This document shows positions 19,524 to 26,743 of a DNA stretch of 64,000 bases, piece after piece; the first letter of the stretch is position 1, and every line of letters starts with the position of its first letter. The notes beneath the pieces are model-generated. The model saw only the letters and a program-made list of their open reading frames with translations. It was not told the origin of the DNA and did not search any database. Position numbers and translations under genes: made by a program. Origin of the DNA: Parabacteroides johnsonii DSM 18315 (GTDB taxonomy: Bacteria > Bacteroidota > Bacteroidia > Bacteroidales > Tannerellaceae); NCBI RefSeq assembly GCF_025151045.1, contig NZ_CP102285.1, positions 4,216,001 to 4,280,000 of the forward strand, in the 5' to 3' direction.

Positions 19524-20612
19524 ATGAAACGTATAGTTTTTTTGGATTATGTACGCGTGTTCGCATGCTTCCTTGTCATGGTCGTCCACGCCAGTGAAAA
19601 TTTTTACGGAGCCCCCGGTTCGACGGACATGGTGGGACCACAAGCCTTTCTGGCAAATGAGGCAGACCGGCTATGGGTGTCTATGTACGACGGGTTTTCG
19701 CGTATGGCTGTACCGTTGTTTATAATAGTCTCCGCTTTTCTTCTTGCACCGATGAAGGAAGGGCTGACCATGTGGCAATTCTACCGTCGGCGTAGCATCC
19801 GCATCCTGCCGCCGTTTTTCATATTCATGATACTCTACAGTACCTTGCCGATGTTGTGGGGGCAGATTGATGGAGCGACCTCGATTAAAGACCTGTCGCG
19901 GATATTTCTGAACTTCCCGACGCTGGCCGGGCACTTATGGTTCATGTTTCCTTTAATCAGCATTTATCTGTTCATCCCTATTGTCTCGCCCTGGTTGAGC
20001 AAGGCAACGGCCAAAGAAGAACGTTTCTTTATCGGACTGTTCCTACTGTCGACCTGTATGCCTTACCTGAACCGTTGGTTCGGGGAAGTGTGGGGACAGT
20101 GCTTTTGGAACGAATATCATATGTTGTGGTATTTTTCCGGTTACTTAGGCTATCTCGTGCTTGCACATTATATACATGTCCATCTGACCTGGAATCGCTC
20201 CAAACGTTTCATTGTCGGAACCGCTTTGATGCTTGTTGGTGCGGCTTTGACCATCTATTCGTTCTATGTTCAGGCCATACCCGGAGAGATTCTTCCCACG
20301 CCCGTACTGGAAATAGGGTGGGCTTTCTGTACCATCAATTGTGTGCTTCTCACGGCAGGTACGTTCTTGATGTTCAGTTGTATTGAACTTTCCGAAACTC
20401 CACGCTTCGTGCTGGAACTCTCTAAACTCAGCTATGGGATGTATCTGATGCATATCTTTTGGCTCGGCCTGTGGGTGACAGTGTTTAAGTCCGCCTTACC
20501 GTTGCCGACTGTTGCTGCCATCCCTGTTATTGCGACATGCACGTTTATTTGCTGCTTCGTGACAACCAAGGTTATTTCGCTCATACCGGGCGGCAAATGG
20601 ATCGTCGGGTAG
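19524..20612 (+). CDS. Acyltransferase 3 family membrane O-acyltransferase
   Basis: This is a 362-residue protein with about ten membrane spans. The N-terminal helix FLDYVRVFACFLVMVVHASE carries the catalytic-type His of the family, and FYRRRSIRILPPF supplies the conserved arginines. Acyltransferase-3 proteins acetylate or acylate cell-surface sugars such as O-antigen, peptidoglycan or glycans on the outer face of the inner membrane. The acceptor is unknown. It has its own promoter and no glycan genes nearby. Confidence 0.87.
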   Translation: MKRIVFLDYVRVFACFLVMVVHASENFYGAPGSTDMVGPQAFLANEADRLWVSMYDGFSRMAVPLFIIVSAFLLAPMKEGLTMWQFYRRRSIRILPPFFIFMILYSTLPMLWGQIDGATSIKDLSRIFLNFPTLAGHLWFMFPLISIYLFIPIVSPWLSKATAKEERFFIGLFLLSTCMPYLNRWFGEVWGQCFWNEYHMLWYFSGYLGYLVLAHYIHVHLTWNRSKRFIVGTALMLVGAALTIYSFYVQAIPGEILPTPVLEIGWAFCTINCVLLTAGTFLMFSCIELSETPRFVLELSKLSYGMYLMHIFWLGLWVTVFKSALPLPTVAAIPVIATCTFICCFVTTKVISLIPGGKWIVG

Positions 20613-20648
20613 GATATATTCGTTTGTTATTTCCGATTTTCACTTTGT

Positions 20649-20675
20649 AAGGGATAAAAAAATCGTTATCCCTTC
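20649..20675 (+). terminator. Hairpin after the acyltransferase gene, possible terminator
   Basis: AAGGGATAA and TTATCCCTT form a perfect 9-bp stem with an 8-base loop, 36 bases after the stop. There is no strong T-run, only a T-rich stretch, so termination is uncertain. Confidence 0.4.
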
Positions 20676-20684
20676 ATTTATTCT

Positions 20685-20768
20685 AAAATCAGCGACAGCA
20701 ATTATGTAATCAGTGACAGTGATTATATAATTGCTGTCGCTGATTTTGTAATCACTGTCACTGATTAC
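20685..20768. repeat. Two interleaved perfect inverted repeats (A-B-A'-B')
   Basis: A (20685-20705, 21 bases) is the exact reverse complement of A' (20727-20747). B (20706-20725, 20 bases) is the exact reverse complement of B' (20749-20768). A and B are also similar to one another (ATCAGYGACAGY core). The four units are packed end to end between the acyltransferase gene and the riboswitch promoter. Confidence 0.9.
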
Positions 20769-20832
20769 AGAATATTTCGTGTGTCCGTTCCGAATTTTTG
20801 CAGTCGAAATAGAGTTTATAAGAAAAAAAGTT

Positions 20833-20840
20833 TACATTTG
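20833..20840 (+). promoter_or_regulatory. -7 element (TACATTTG) for the riboswitch-carboxylase operon
   Basis: This is a full TAnnTTTG match just ahead of the cobalamin aptamer. Confidence 0.65.
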
Positions 20841-20845
20841 CCACC

Positions 20846-21058
20846 GAATCGGTTCTGTATTTCCCGTTCGGGAATATGGATTAAAAGGGAATCGGGTGTA
20901 AATCCCGGACAGTCCCGCTGCTGTGAAGCTCCGTTTTAACATCCTGGAACTACTTTCGCCACTGGCTTGTTATAATAAGTCGGGAAGGCTTCAGGATGGG
21001 AGTCAGTCAGAAGACCTGCCGTTCATTATAAGGTTCATATCCTCGTGGGTTAGGCTAT
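20846..21058 (+). ncRNA. Cobalamin riboswitch (second), upstream of acyl-CoA carboxylase genes
   Basis: The aptamer blocks appear in order: AAAAGGGAATCGGGTG, CCCGCTGCTGTGAAGC, GCCACTGGCTT, GGGAAGGC and AGTCAGAAGACCTGCC. A CCTCGTGGGTTAGG segment follows and may be part of the expression platform hiding the start region. The aptamer is very close in sequence to the one at 29260. The carboxylase ATG lies about 27 bases after the end given here. Confidence 0.94.
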
Positions 21059-21084
21059 GGATGCGAAACATAAATACAATAAAT

Positions 21085-22602
21085 ATGATAAGAAAAGTTC
21101 TGATTGCAAATCGGGGCGAGATAGCTGTGAGGGTTATGCGCTCCTGTCGCGAAATGGGGATACGGTCGGTGGCTGTTTTTTCGGAAGCAGACCGGACGGC
21201 ACGTCACGTCCTTTATGCCGACGAAACGGCCCTGATAGGACCGGCAGCATCAAAAGATAGTTACCTGGATATCGAAAAGATCATCTGGGTAGCCAAACAG
21301 CACAAGGTGGATGCAATCCATCCCGGATATGGTTTCTTGTCCGAGAATGCGGATTTTGCCCGTCGGTGTAAAGAAGAAGGAATCATCTTTATCGGCCCGT
21401 CAGCTGAAACGATGGAGGCGATGGGAGATAAAATATCCGCCCGCAAGCGGATGATAGCTGCTGGTGTACCGGTCGTCCCTGGCACGCAGCAGCCTTTGCA
21501 GGATGTCGGAGAAGCACGCCGGATCTGCCGAGAGATTGGCTTTCCGGTCATGCTGAAAGCCTCGATGGGAGGCGGTGGAAAAGGGATGCGCCTGATTCAT
21601 TGCGAAGAAGAAGTGGAAGAAGCTTACAATGCCGCTCGCTCAGAGTCGCTCTCTTCTTTTGGCGACGATACGGTTTATCTGGAGAAGTTTGTGGAGGGAC
21701 CACATCATATCGAATTCCAGATTTTAGGCGACAATCACGGGAATGTGATCCATCTCTGCGAACGCGAATGTTCTGTGCAACGCCGTAACCAGAAGATTGT
21801 CGAGGAAAGTCCGTCGCCGTTCATCACGCCAGATCTACGGCAGGAGATGGGCGAGAAGGCGGTAGCGGCTGCCAAGGCTGTCGACTATTCCGGTGCCGGG
21901 ACAATCGAATTCCTGGTCGATAAACACCGTAATTTTTATTTCCTCGAAATGAATACCCGTTTGCAGGTGGAGCATCCGATCACTGAGGAAGTGCTGGGGC
22001 TCGACTTGGTAAAGGAGCAGCTCCGTATTGCCGACAATGAACCGTTGCACATTCGGCAGGAAGATATCTCTCAGCGCGGACATGCCATCGAATGCCGGAT
22101 TTGTGCCGAAGATACCGCCAACAATTTCATGCCGTCACCCGGCGTCATCCGCCAGCTGACCGAACCGAACGGGATCGGGGTGCGGATCGATAGTTATGTC
22201 TATGAAGGCTATGAGATTCCGGTCTATTACGATCCGATGATCGGCAAACTGATCGTTTGGGCTACCAGCCGCGAGTATGCGATCGAACGAATGAGGCGTG
22301 TCTTACACGAATACAAGATTACCGGGCTGAAAACGAATATTAGCTATCTCAGGCGGATCATGGATATACCTGATTTTGTGCATGGAACCTATGATACGTC
22401 GTTTATAGGAAAACATGGCGAGGAACTGCAACATCCGGTCAACCCCGGAGACGAACATGAATCGGAAAATATCGCCATGATCGCCGCTTATATGGATTAC
22501 CTGATGAATCTGGAGGAAAACGTATCGGGCTCTTCGGCGGATAACCGCCCGATCAGCCGTTGGCGAGAGTTTGGGTTACAGAAAGGTGTGTTAAGGATTT
22601 GA
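21085..22602 (+). CDS. Biotin carboxylase subunit of an acyl-CoA carboxylase
   Basis: The 505-residue protein starts at the ATG at 21085 (MIRKVLIANRGEIAVRV). The open frame upstream is riboswitch RNA. The order is an N-terminal biotin-carboxylase fold, an ATP-grasp Gly loop (SMGGGGKGM), the catalytic region with EMNTRLQVEHPITEEV, then the biotin-carboxylase C domain. It carboxylates biotin on the carrier protein using ATP and bicarbonate. The carrier and carboxyltransferase genes follow immediately. The assembly is probably a propionyl-/acetyl-CoA carboxylase or methylmalonyl-CoA carboxyl-transfer complex. Confidence 0.94.
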   Translation: MIRKVLIANRGEIAVRVMRSCREMGIRSVAVFSEADRTARHVLYADETALIGPAASKDSYLDIEKIIWVAKQHKVDAIHPGYGFLSENADFARRCKEEGIIFIGPSAETMEAMGDKISARKRMIAAGVPVVPGTQQPLQDVGEARRICREIGFPVMLKASMGGGGKGMRLIHCEEEVEEAYNAARSESLSSFGDDTVYLEKFVEGPHHIEFQILGDNHGNVIHLCERECSVQRRNQKIVEESPSPFITPDLRQEMGEKAVAAAKAVDYSGAGTIEFLVDKHRNFYFLEMNTRLQVEHPITEEVLGLDLVKEQLRIADNEPLHIRQEDISQRGHAIECRICAEDTANNFMPSPGVIRQLTEPNGIGVRIDSYVYEGYEIPVYYDPMIGKLIVWATSREYAIERMRRVLHEYKITGLKTNISYLRRIMDIPDFVHGTYDTSFIGKHGEELQHPVNPGDEHESENIAMIAAYMDYLMNLEENVSGSSADNRPISRWREFGLQKGVLRI

Positions 22603-22615
22603 AAAATTGTTTATA

Positions 22616-23155
22616 ATGGAGATACATATTGGAAATCGGGTGGCAGATGTGTCGCTACTTGGAAAGGAAGGGAACAAGGTTCGGCTCGACATAGACGGGC
22701 AATCCTATGAGGCGGATATCGTAATGGCCGAGAACGGCGCTTGTTCGATCTTGCACAACGGTCATTCTTATAATGCTGAGCTGATCCGTTCGGAGGGGGG
22801 AAAGAATTATCAGGTCAATACGCTTTTCTCCTCTTATTCGGTCGACATAATTGATTCGCAGACCAAATATCTGCGTATGCGCAAAAGTAGCGAAGAGAAG
22901 CAGGGCGACAAGGTTGTATCGCCGATGCCTGGAAAGGTCATGAAGATTCCGGTGAGCGAAGGGGATCTCTTGTCTGCCGGGGATATTGTGGCGGTACTCG
23001 AAGCCATGAAGATGCAGAGCAATTATAAGGTCAGCTCGGATTGCCGGGTTCGTGAAATCCTGGTGAAGGAGGGAGATACGGTGAACGCGAATCAGGTGTT
23101 GATGACATTGGAAGTAATTAATCAGGAAGAAAATGCAGAAAGAAAAGATATATAA
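22616..23155 (+). CDS. Biotin carboxyl carrier protein of the acyl-CoA carboxylase
   Basis: The 179-residue protein starts at the ATG at 22616, preferred over a TTG at 22607. A beta-rich N-terminal domain (about 1-95) probably docks the biotin carboxylase. The C-terminal biotinyl/lipoyl domain starts at VVSPMPGKVMKIPV and has the biotinylation site EAMKM with Lys at about residue 132. The 3' end overlaps the carboxyltransferase start by 23 bases, implying coupled translation. Confidence 0.92.
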   Translation: MEIHIGNRVADVSLLGKEGNKVRLDIDGQSYEADIVMAENGACSILHNGHSYNAELIRSEGGKNYQVNTLFSSYSVDIIDSQTKYLRMRKSSEEKQGDKVVSPMPGKVMKIPVSEGDLLSAGDIVAVLEAMKMQSNYKVSSDCRVREILVKEGDTVNANQVLMTLEVINQEENAERKDI

Positions 23156-24665
23156 GAAGTTTGAAGAACTGGACAAGGCGGCTGCTCTGGGTGGCGGCGC
23201 AGTCCGTATCGATAAGCAGCATGAGACGGGGCGTATGACAGCTCGAGAACGTATCGACATGCTGCTGGATAAAGGTACGTTTGTGGAATTGGATAAGTTC
23301 GTGACGCATCGGTGCACGAACTTTGGTATGGAGAAAAACAAGATTCCGGGGGACGGCATCGTTTCCGGATATGGTAAGATAGAAGGCCGTCAGGTCTTTG
23401 TCTATGCCTATGATTTTACAGCCTACGGAGGAACGCTGAGTTCGACTAATGCCGCCAAGATTGTGAAGGTCCAGACACTGGCTCTAAAGAACGGTGCACC
23501 GGTGATTGCCCTGAACGATTCGGGAGGTGCGCGCATCCAGGAAGGGGTCGGCAGTCTGGCTGGTTATGCATCGATCTTCTATCAAAATACGATGGCTTCC
23601 GGGGTGGTACCCCAGATTTCGGCTATCCTCGGTCCTTGTGCCGGCGGAGCTTGCTACTCGCCGGCATTGACCGATTTCATCTTTATGGTGAAAGAGAAGA
23701 GCCATATGTTCATAACCGGACCGGATGTCGTGAAAGCTGTTACGCACGAGACGGTGGAGAAAGAGGAATTGGGTGGTGCCTATGTGCATAGCAGCAAGAG
23801 CGGTGTGACGCATTTCATGTGCGATACGGAGGAGGAGACGCTGATGAGCATCCGCGAGCTGCTGAGTTTCTTGCCATCGAACAATATGGAGGATACGCCG
23901 TCTGTAGCGTGTTCCGACGATGTCCGCCGTGAAGTGGAAGCGTTGCAGGAGGTGATTCCCGATGATCCGAACGTCCCCTATGACATGAAGGACGTGATCG
24001 AACCGGTGGTCGACAACCATTATTTCTTCGAGGTGATGCCTCATTTCGCCAAGAATGTGGTGGTCGGCTTTGCCCGTCTGGGAGGCCAGTCGGTCGGGAT
24101 AGTGGCGAATCAGCCGGCTTTCCTGGCAGGTGTGTTGGATATCGATGCATCGGACAAGGCAGCCCGTTTCATCCGTTTTTGTGATTGCTTCAATATCCCG
24201 CTCGTGACATTCGAGGATGTACCCGGCTTTTTACCCGGTTGCCAGCAGGAGCATGACGGAATTATCCGTCATGGAGCGAAGATCGTTTACGCTTATGCCG
24301 AGGCGACGGTTCCCAAGATTACGTTGATTACGCGCAAGGCATATGGCGGTGCTTATATCGTGATGTCGAGCAAGCCGACCGGTGCCGATATTAACTTGGC
24401 TTACCCGATGGCGGAAATCGCTGTGATGGGAGCCGAGGGAGCTGTCAATATCCTGTACCGGAAAGCGGACGGAGAGGAAAAGGCGCAAGCTATAGAGGCA
24501 TACAACGAACAGTTCTCGAATCCTTACCGGGCAGCCGAACTAGGATTTATCGACGAGATCATCATGCCTCGTCAGACACGTTACAAATTGATACAGGCAC
24601 TTGAAATGGCGAAAAATAAAAGCCAGAGCAATCCGCCCAAGAAGCATGGCAATATGCCTTTGTAA
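23133..24665 (+). CDS. Carboxyltransferase subunit (PccB/MmdA type)
   Basis: This 510-residue crotonase-fold carboxyltransferase has the signature glycine loops in ALNDSGGARIQEGVGSLAGY, LGPCAGGACYSPALTDF and FEDVPGFLPG, plus AYGGAYIVMSSK. It moves carboxyl groups between biotin and an acyl-CoA, typically propionyl-CoA/methylmalonyl-CoA. In Bacteroidales this reaction belongs to the succinate-propionate branch, whose mutase needs B12. That gives the cobalamin riboswitch at the head of the operon a physiological link. Direction and exact substrate are not readable from sequence. Confidence 0.93.
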   Translation: MQKEKIYKKFEELDKAAALGGGAVRIDKQHETGRMTARERIDMLLDKGTFVELDKFVTHRCTNFGMEKNKIPGDGIVSGYGKIEGRQVFVYAYDFTAYGGTLSSTNAAKIVKVQTLALKNGAPVIALNDSGGARIQEGVGSLAGYASIFYQNTMASGVVPQISAILGPCAGGACYSPALTDFIFMVKEKSHMFITGPDVVKAVTHETVEKEELGGAYVHSSKSGVTHFMCDTEEETLMSIRELLSFLPSNNMEDTPSVACSDDVRREVEALQEVIPDDPNVPYDMKDVIEPVVDNHYFFEVMPHFAKNVVVGFARLGGQSVGIVANQPAFLAGVLDIDASDKAARFIRFCDCFNIPLVTFEDVPGFLPGCQQEHDGIIRHGAKIVYAYAEATVPKITLITRKAYGGAYIVMSSKPTGADINLAYPMAEIAVMGAEGAVNILYRKADGEEKAQAIEAYNEQFSNPYRAAELGFIDEIIMPRQTRYKLIQALEMAKNKSQSNPPKKHGNMPL

Positions 24666-24749
24666 ATCAAGGATGTCGATTTGAATAGTATAAATAACTA
24701 ACATGGTGAACAAAAGGATCATTCGACAGAATCAATGGAATTGATTAGC

Positions 24750-24780
24750 GGAAGGCTTGCTTGGGAAGGTAGGCCTTCTT
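24750..24780 (+). terminator. Hairpin after the carboxylase operon, possible terminator
   Basis: GAAGGC and GGCCTTC arms flank about 14 bases, and the hairpin ends in TT just before the next promoter. The position suits a terminator for the carboxylase genes, though the T-run is short. Confidence 0.4.
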
Positions 24781-24787
24781 ACTTTTG
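24780..24787 (+). promoter_or_regulatory. -7 element (TACTTTTG) for the ThrE-like gene
   Basis: This is a full TAnnTTTG match 33 bases before the ATG at 24820. The exporter is probably transcribed separately from the carboxylase. Confidence 0.55.
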
Positions 24788-24819
24788 TACCCGCATTTAA
24801 TAGAGAAAAGACAAAAAGA

Positions 24820-26169
24820 ATGGAAAAAGAGATTTTGACTGACCGGGAGGTTTTGTTATTACGGAGAAAACTGGACTTATTGCTCCGTACGGGAAAATTG
24901 CTGATGGAGAGTGCGGCGGATACGAACCGCATCGAACGGAACATGAAGCGTGTGGCAGCTTTCATGGGGATTCCGGAAGAAAAGCTTCATCTGGATATCA
25001 GATGGACGATGATCATGGTGAATGTGAGTGATGAGACGCATTCCTTTTCCAAGTTTCAGAAGTGTGAGAAGCATGGCATCAATATGACGACCATTACGGA
25101 GGTCAGCCGTTTGTCGTGGAAGGCTATCGAACAGGACTATTCGTTGGACCGGTATGAGGAAGAGCTTGAGCGGATTGCGCGTAAACCTCGTAACTATATG
25201 CCTTATCTGGTGGCGATCGGTGCCGGGTTTGCCTGTGGTGGTTTCTGTAAGTTGTTCGGCTGTGACTGGATTGCATTTTTGTTTGCTTCTATTTGTGCAT
25301 TTGTCGGATTCCGTGTCAGGGCGCGTTGTATTGAGTTCGGGATTAACGTGTATATGAGTATTGCGATTGCGGCGTTTGTAGCGACCTGTCTGGCGTACGC
25401 TTCTTCTTTTTCGGGGCTGTCGTCCACACCTTATCAGCCGTTGCTGGCTTGTGCCTTGTTTATCGTGCCAGGTGTGCCGTTGATCAATTTTGTGGATGAC
25501 ATGATCGATAATCACCTGCTTGTCGGGATTACGCGGGCAGCCAATACAATGATGATGGTCGGGGCAATGACGTTCGGGATAGCTTTTGCCATGCGGGTGC
25601 TGGTGATGAATGATATAGAGATCGACCATAAGTTCAGCGAGTTGAGCATGGTGCCGCATGATCCTTATTATATTTATGCCATCGCGGCGGCTATCGCGGC
25701 TATGGGGTTTTCGATGATCTTCAATATCCAGCGACGTCTGCTGTGGGTCGTGGCTTTAGGGGGGATCATTGCGGTGTGTACTCGTAATTTTGTGAACTTC
25801 GAGTTGGGATATGGTCCGGTGATCGGCTCGTTTATGGGGAGTTTTGTCGTGAGTCTGATTGCGGTAAAGGCGGTCCATTGGTTCGATGTTCCGAACCATG
25901 TGCTGACGATCCCGTCTGTCATCCCGATGATTCCGGGGGTACTGATGTATCGTTCGTTGTTCGCCTTTATCAACCTGCATGGGGTGATTGGCGAGGTGAC
26001 CAATGCTTTTGCCAACGGGATCAATTCGGCTTTGATTATCCTGTGTATTTCTTTAGGTGTTGCCGTTCCGAATATCTTTGCCCGACGTTACATAGCTAAA
26101 GATCGTCAGCGTTATCTTGAAGAAGAACTTGAAAAACGCCGGCAGCGTGGCAAGTTCATTGAATGGTGA
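24820..26169 (+). CDS. Threonine/serine exporter family protein (ThrE-like, fused form)
   Basis: The 449-residue protein starts at the ATG at 24820. A soluble N-terminal DUF1212 domain (about 1-125, with ESAADTNRIERNMKRVA) precedes about ten membrane spans in two halves. The second half is the ThrE/DUF3815-type domain (ALGGIIAVCTRNF, IPGVLMYRSLFAFI). Fused members export threonine and serine in characterised bacteria. Charged C-terminal tail. It is convergent with nrdG. Confidence 0.87.
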   Translation: MEKEILTDREVLLLRRKLDLLLRTGKLLMESAADTNRIERNMKRVAAFMGIPEEKLHLDIRWTMIMVNVSDETHSFSKFQKCEKHGINMTTITEVSRLSWKAIEQDYSLDRYEEELERIARKPRNYMPYLVAIGAGFACGGFCKLFGCDWIAFLFASICAFVGFRVRARCIEFGINVYMSIAIAAFVATCLAYASSFSGLSSTPYQPLLACALFIVPGVPLINFVDDMIDNHLLVGITRAANTMMMVGAMTFGIAFAMRVLVMNDIEIDHKFSELSMVPHDPYYIYAIAAAIAAMGFSMIFNIQRRLLWVVALGGIIAVCTRNFVNFELGYGPVIGSFMGSFVVSLIAVKAVHWFDVPNHVLTIPSVIPMIPGVLMYRSLFAFINLHGVIGEVTNAFANGINSALIILCISLGVAVPNIFARRYIAKDRQRYLEEELEKRRQRGKFIEW

Positions 26170-26179
26170 AGAATTTTAT

Positions 26180-26215
26180 GAATTATGATTTTTTATCACT
26201 CATAAATCATAATTC
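26180..26215. terminator. Bidirectional hairpin between thrE-like and nrdG
   Basis: GAATTATGATTT (26180-26191) and AAATCATAATTC (26204-26215) are perfect 12-base inverted arms with T-rich flanks in both directions. The right arm overlaps the last codons of nrdG. Confidence 0.65.
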
Positions 26216-26700
26216 AGTTCCAGGCAGATTGCCTTATTGGCTTTTAGGGAAGCTTTGACGTCGATCAGGCGTTGATTGCTGCTGCCACGAAAGAGGAGGC
26301 TTTCATCACGTAGAGATTGTTTGAATTTGCCGTCTACCAGGACGTCGATGTATTTGAGTAGTTCGGCCTGTTTCGGATTGTTCAGGAGGCGCTCGAAAGT
26401 ATAGCCGGTATAACACCAGATGGTTTTCCGGCTTTTTTCTTTGATCGCCTGTGCCAGTTTAGTGAAACCTTCCGGCTGGAACATGGGATCGCCGCCGCTG
26501 AAGGTCACATTGGCAAAGTCATCTGCTAAGACCTTTTCCAGGATTTCTTCTGTCGGTACTTGTTTCCCTTTTCTTATATCCCACGATTCAGGATTATGAC
26601 AACCCGGACAGGCGTTCGGACAACCTGCCGCATAGATCGCGGTCCGGAATCCCGGACCGTCGACTGTTGTATCTTCTATGATATCAATGATGGAAAGCAC
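26200..26700 (-). CDS. nrdG: Anaerobic ribonucleotide reductase activating protein (radical SAM)
   Basis: This is a 166-residue protein. The radical-SAM cluster motif is CPNACPGC (CxxxCxxC), followed by HNPESW. VTFSGGDPMFQ is the SAM-binding GGDP motif. The first codon is GTG at 26700, because the frame has no ATG before the conserved DIIEDTTVDGPGFR. It generates the glycyl radical on NrdD. It lies 43 bases downstream of nrdD on the same strand. Confidence 0.95.
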   Translation of the reverse strand: MLSIIDIIEDTTVDGPGFRTAIYAAGCPNACPGCHNPESWDIRKGKQVPTEEILEKVLADDFANVTFSGGDPMFQPEGFTKLAQAIKEKSRKTIWCYTGYTFERLLNNPKQAELLKYIDVLVDGKFKQSLRDESLLFRGSSNQRLIDVKASLKANKAICLELNYDL

Positions 26701-26743
26701 GTTGTGAATTAAAAATTAATAATTAATAATGAAAGATTAGGCT

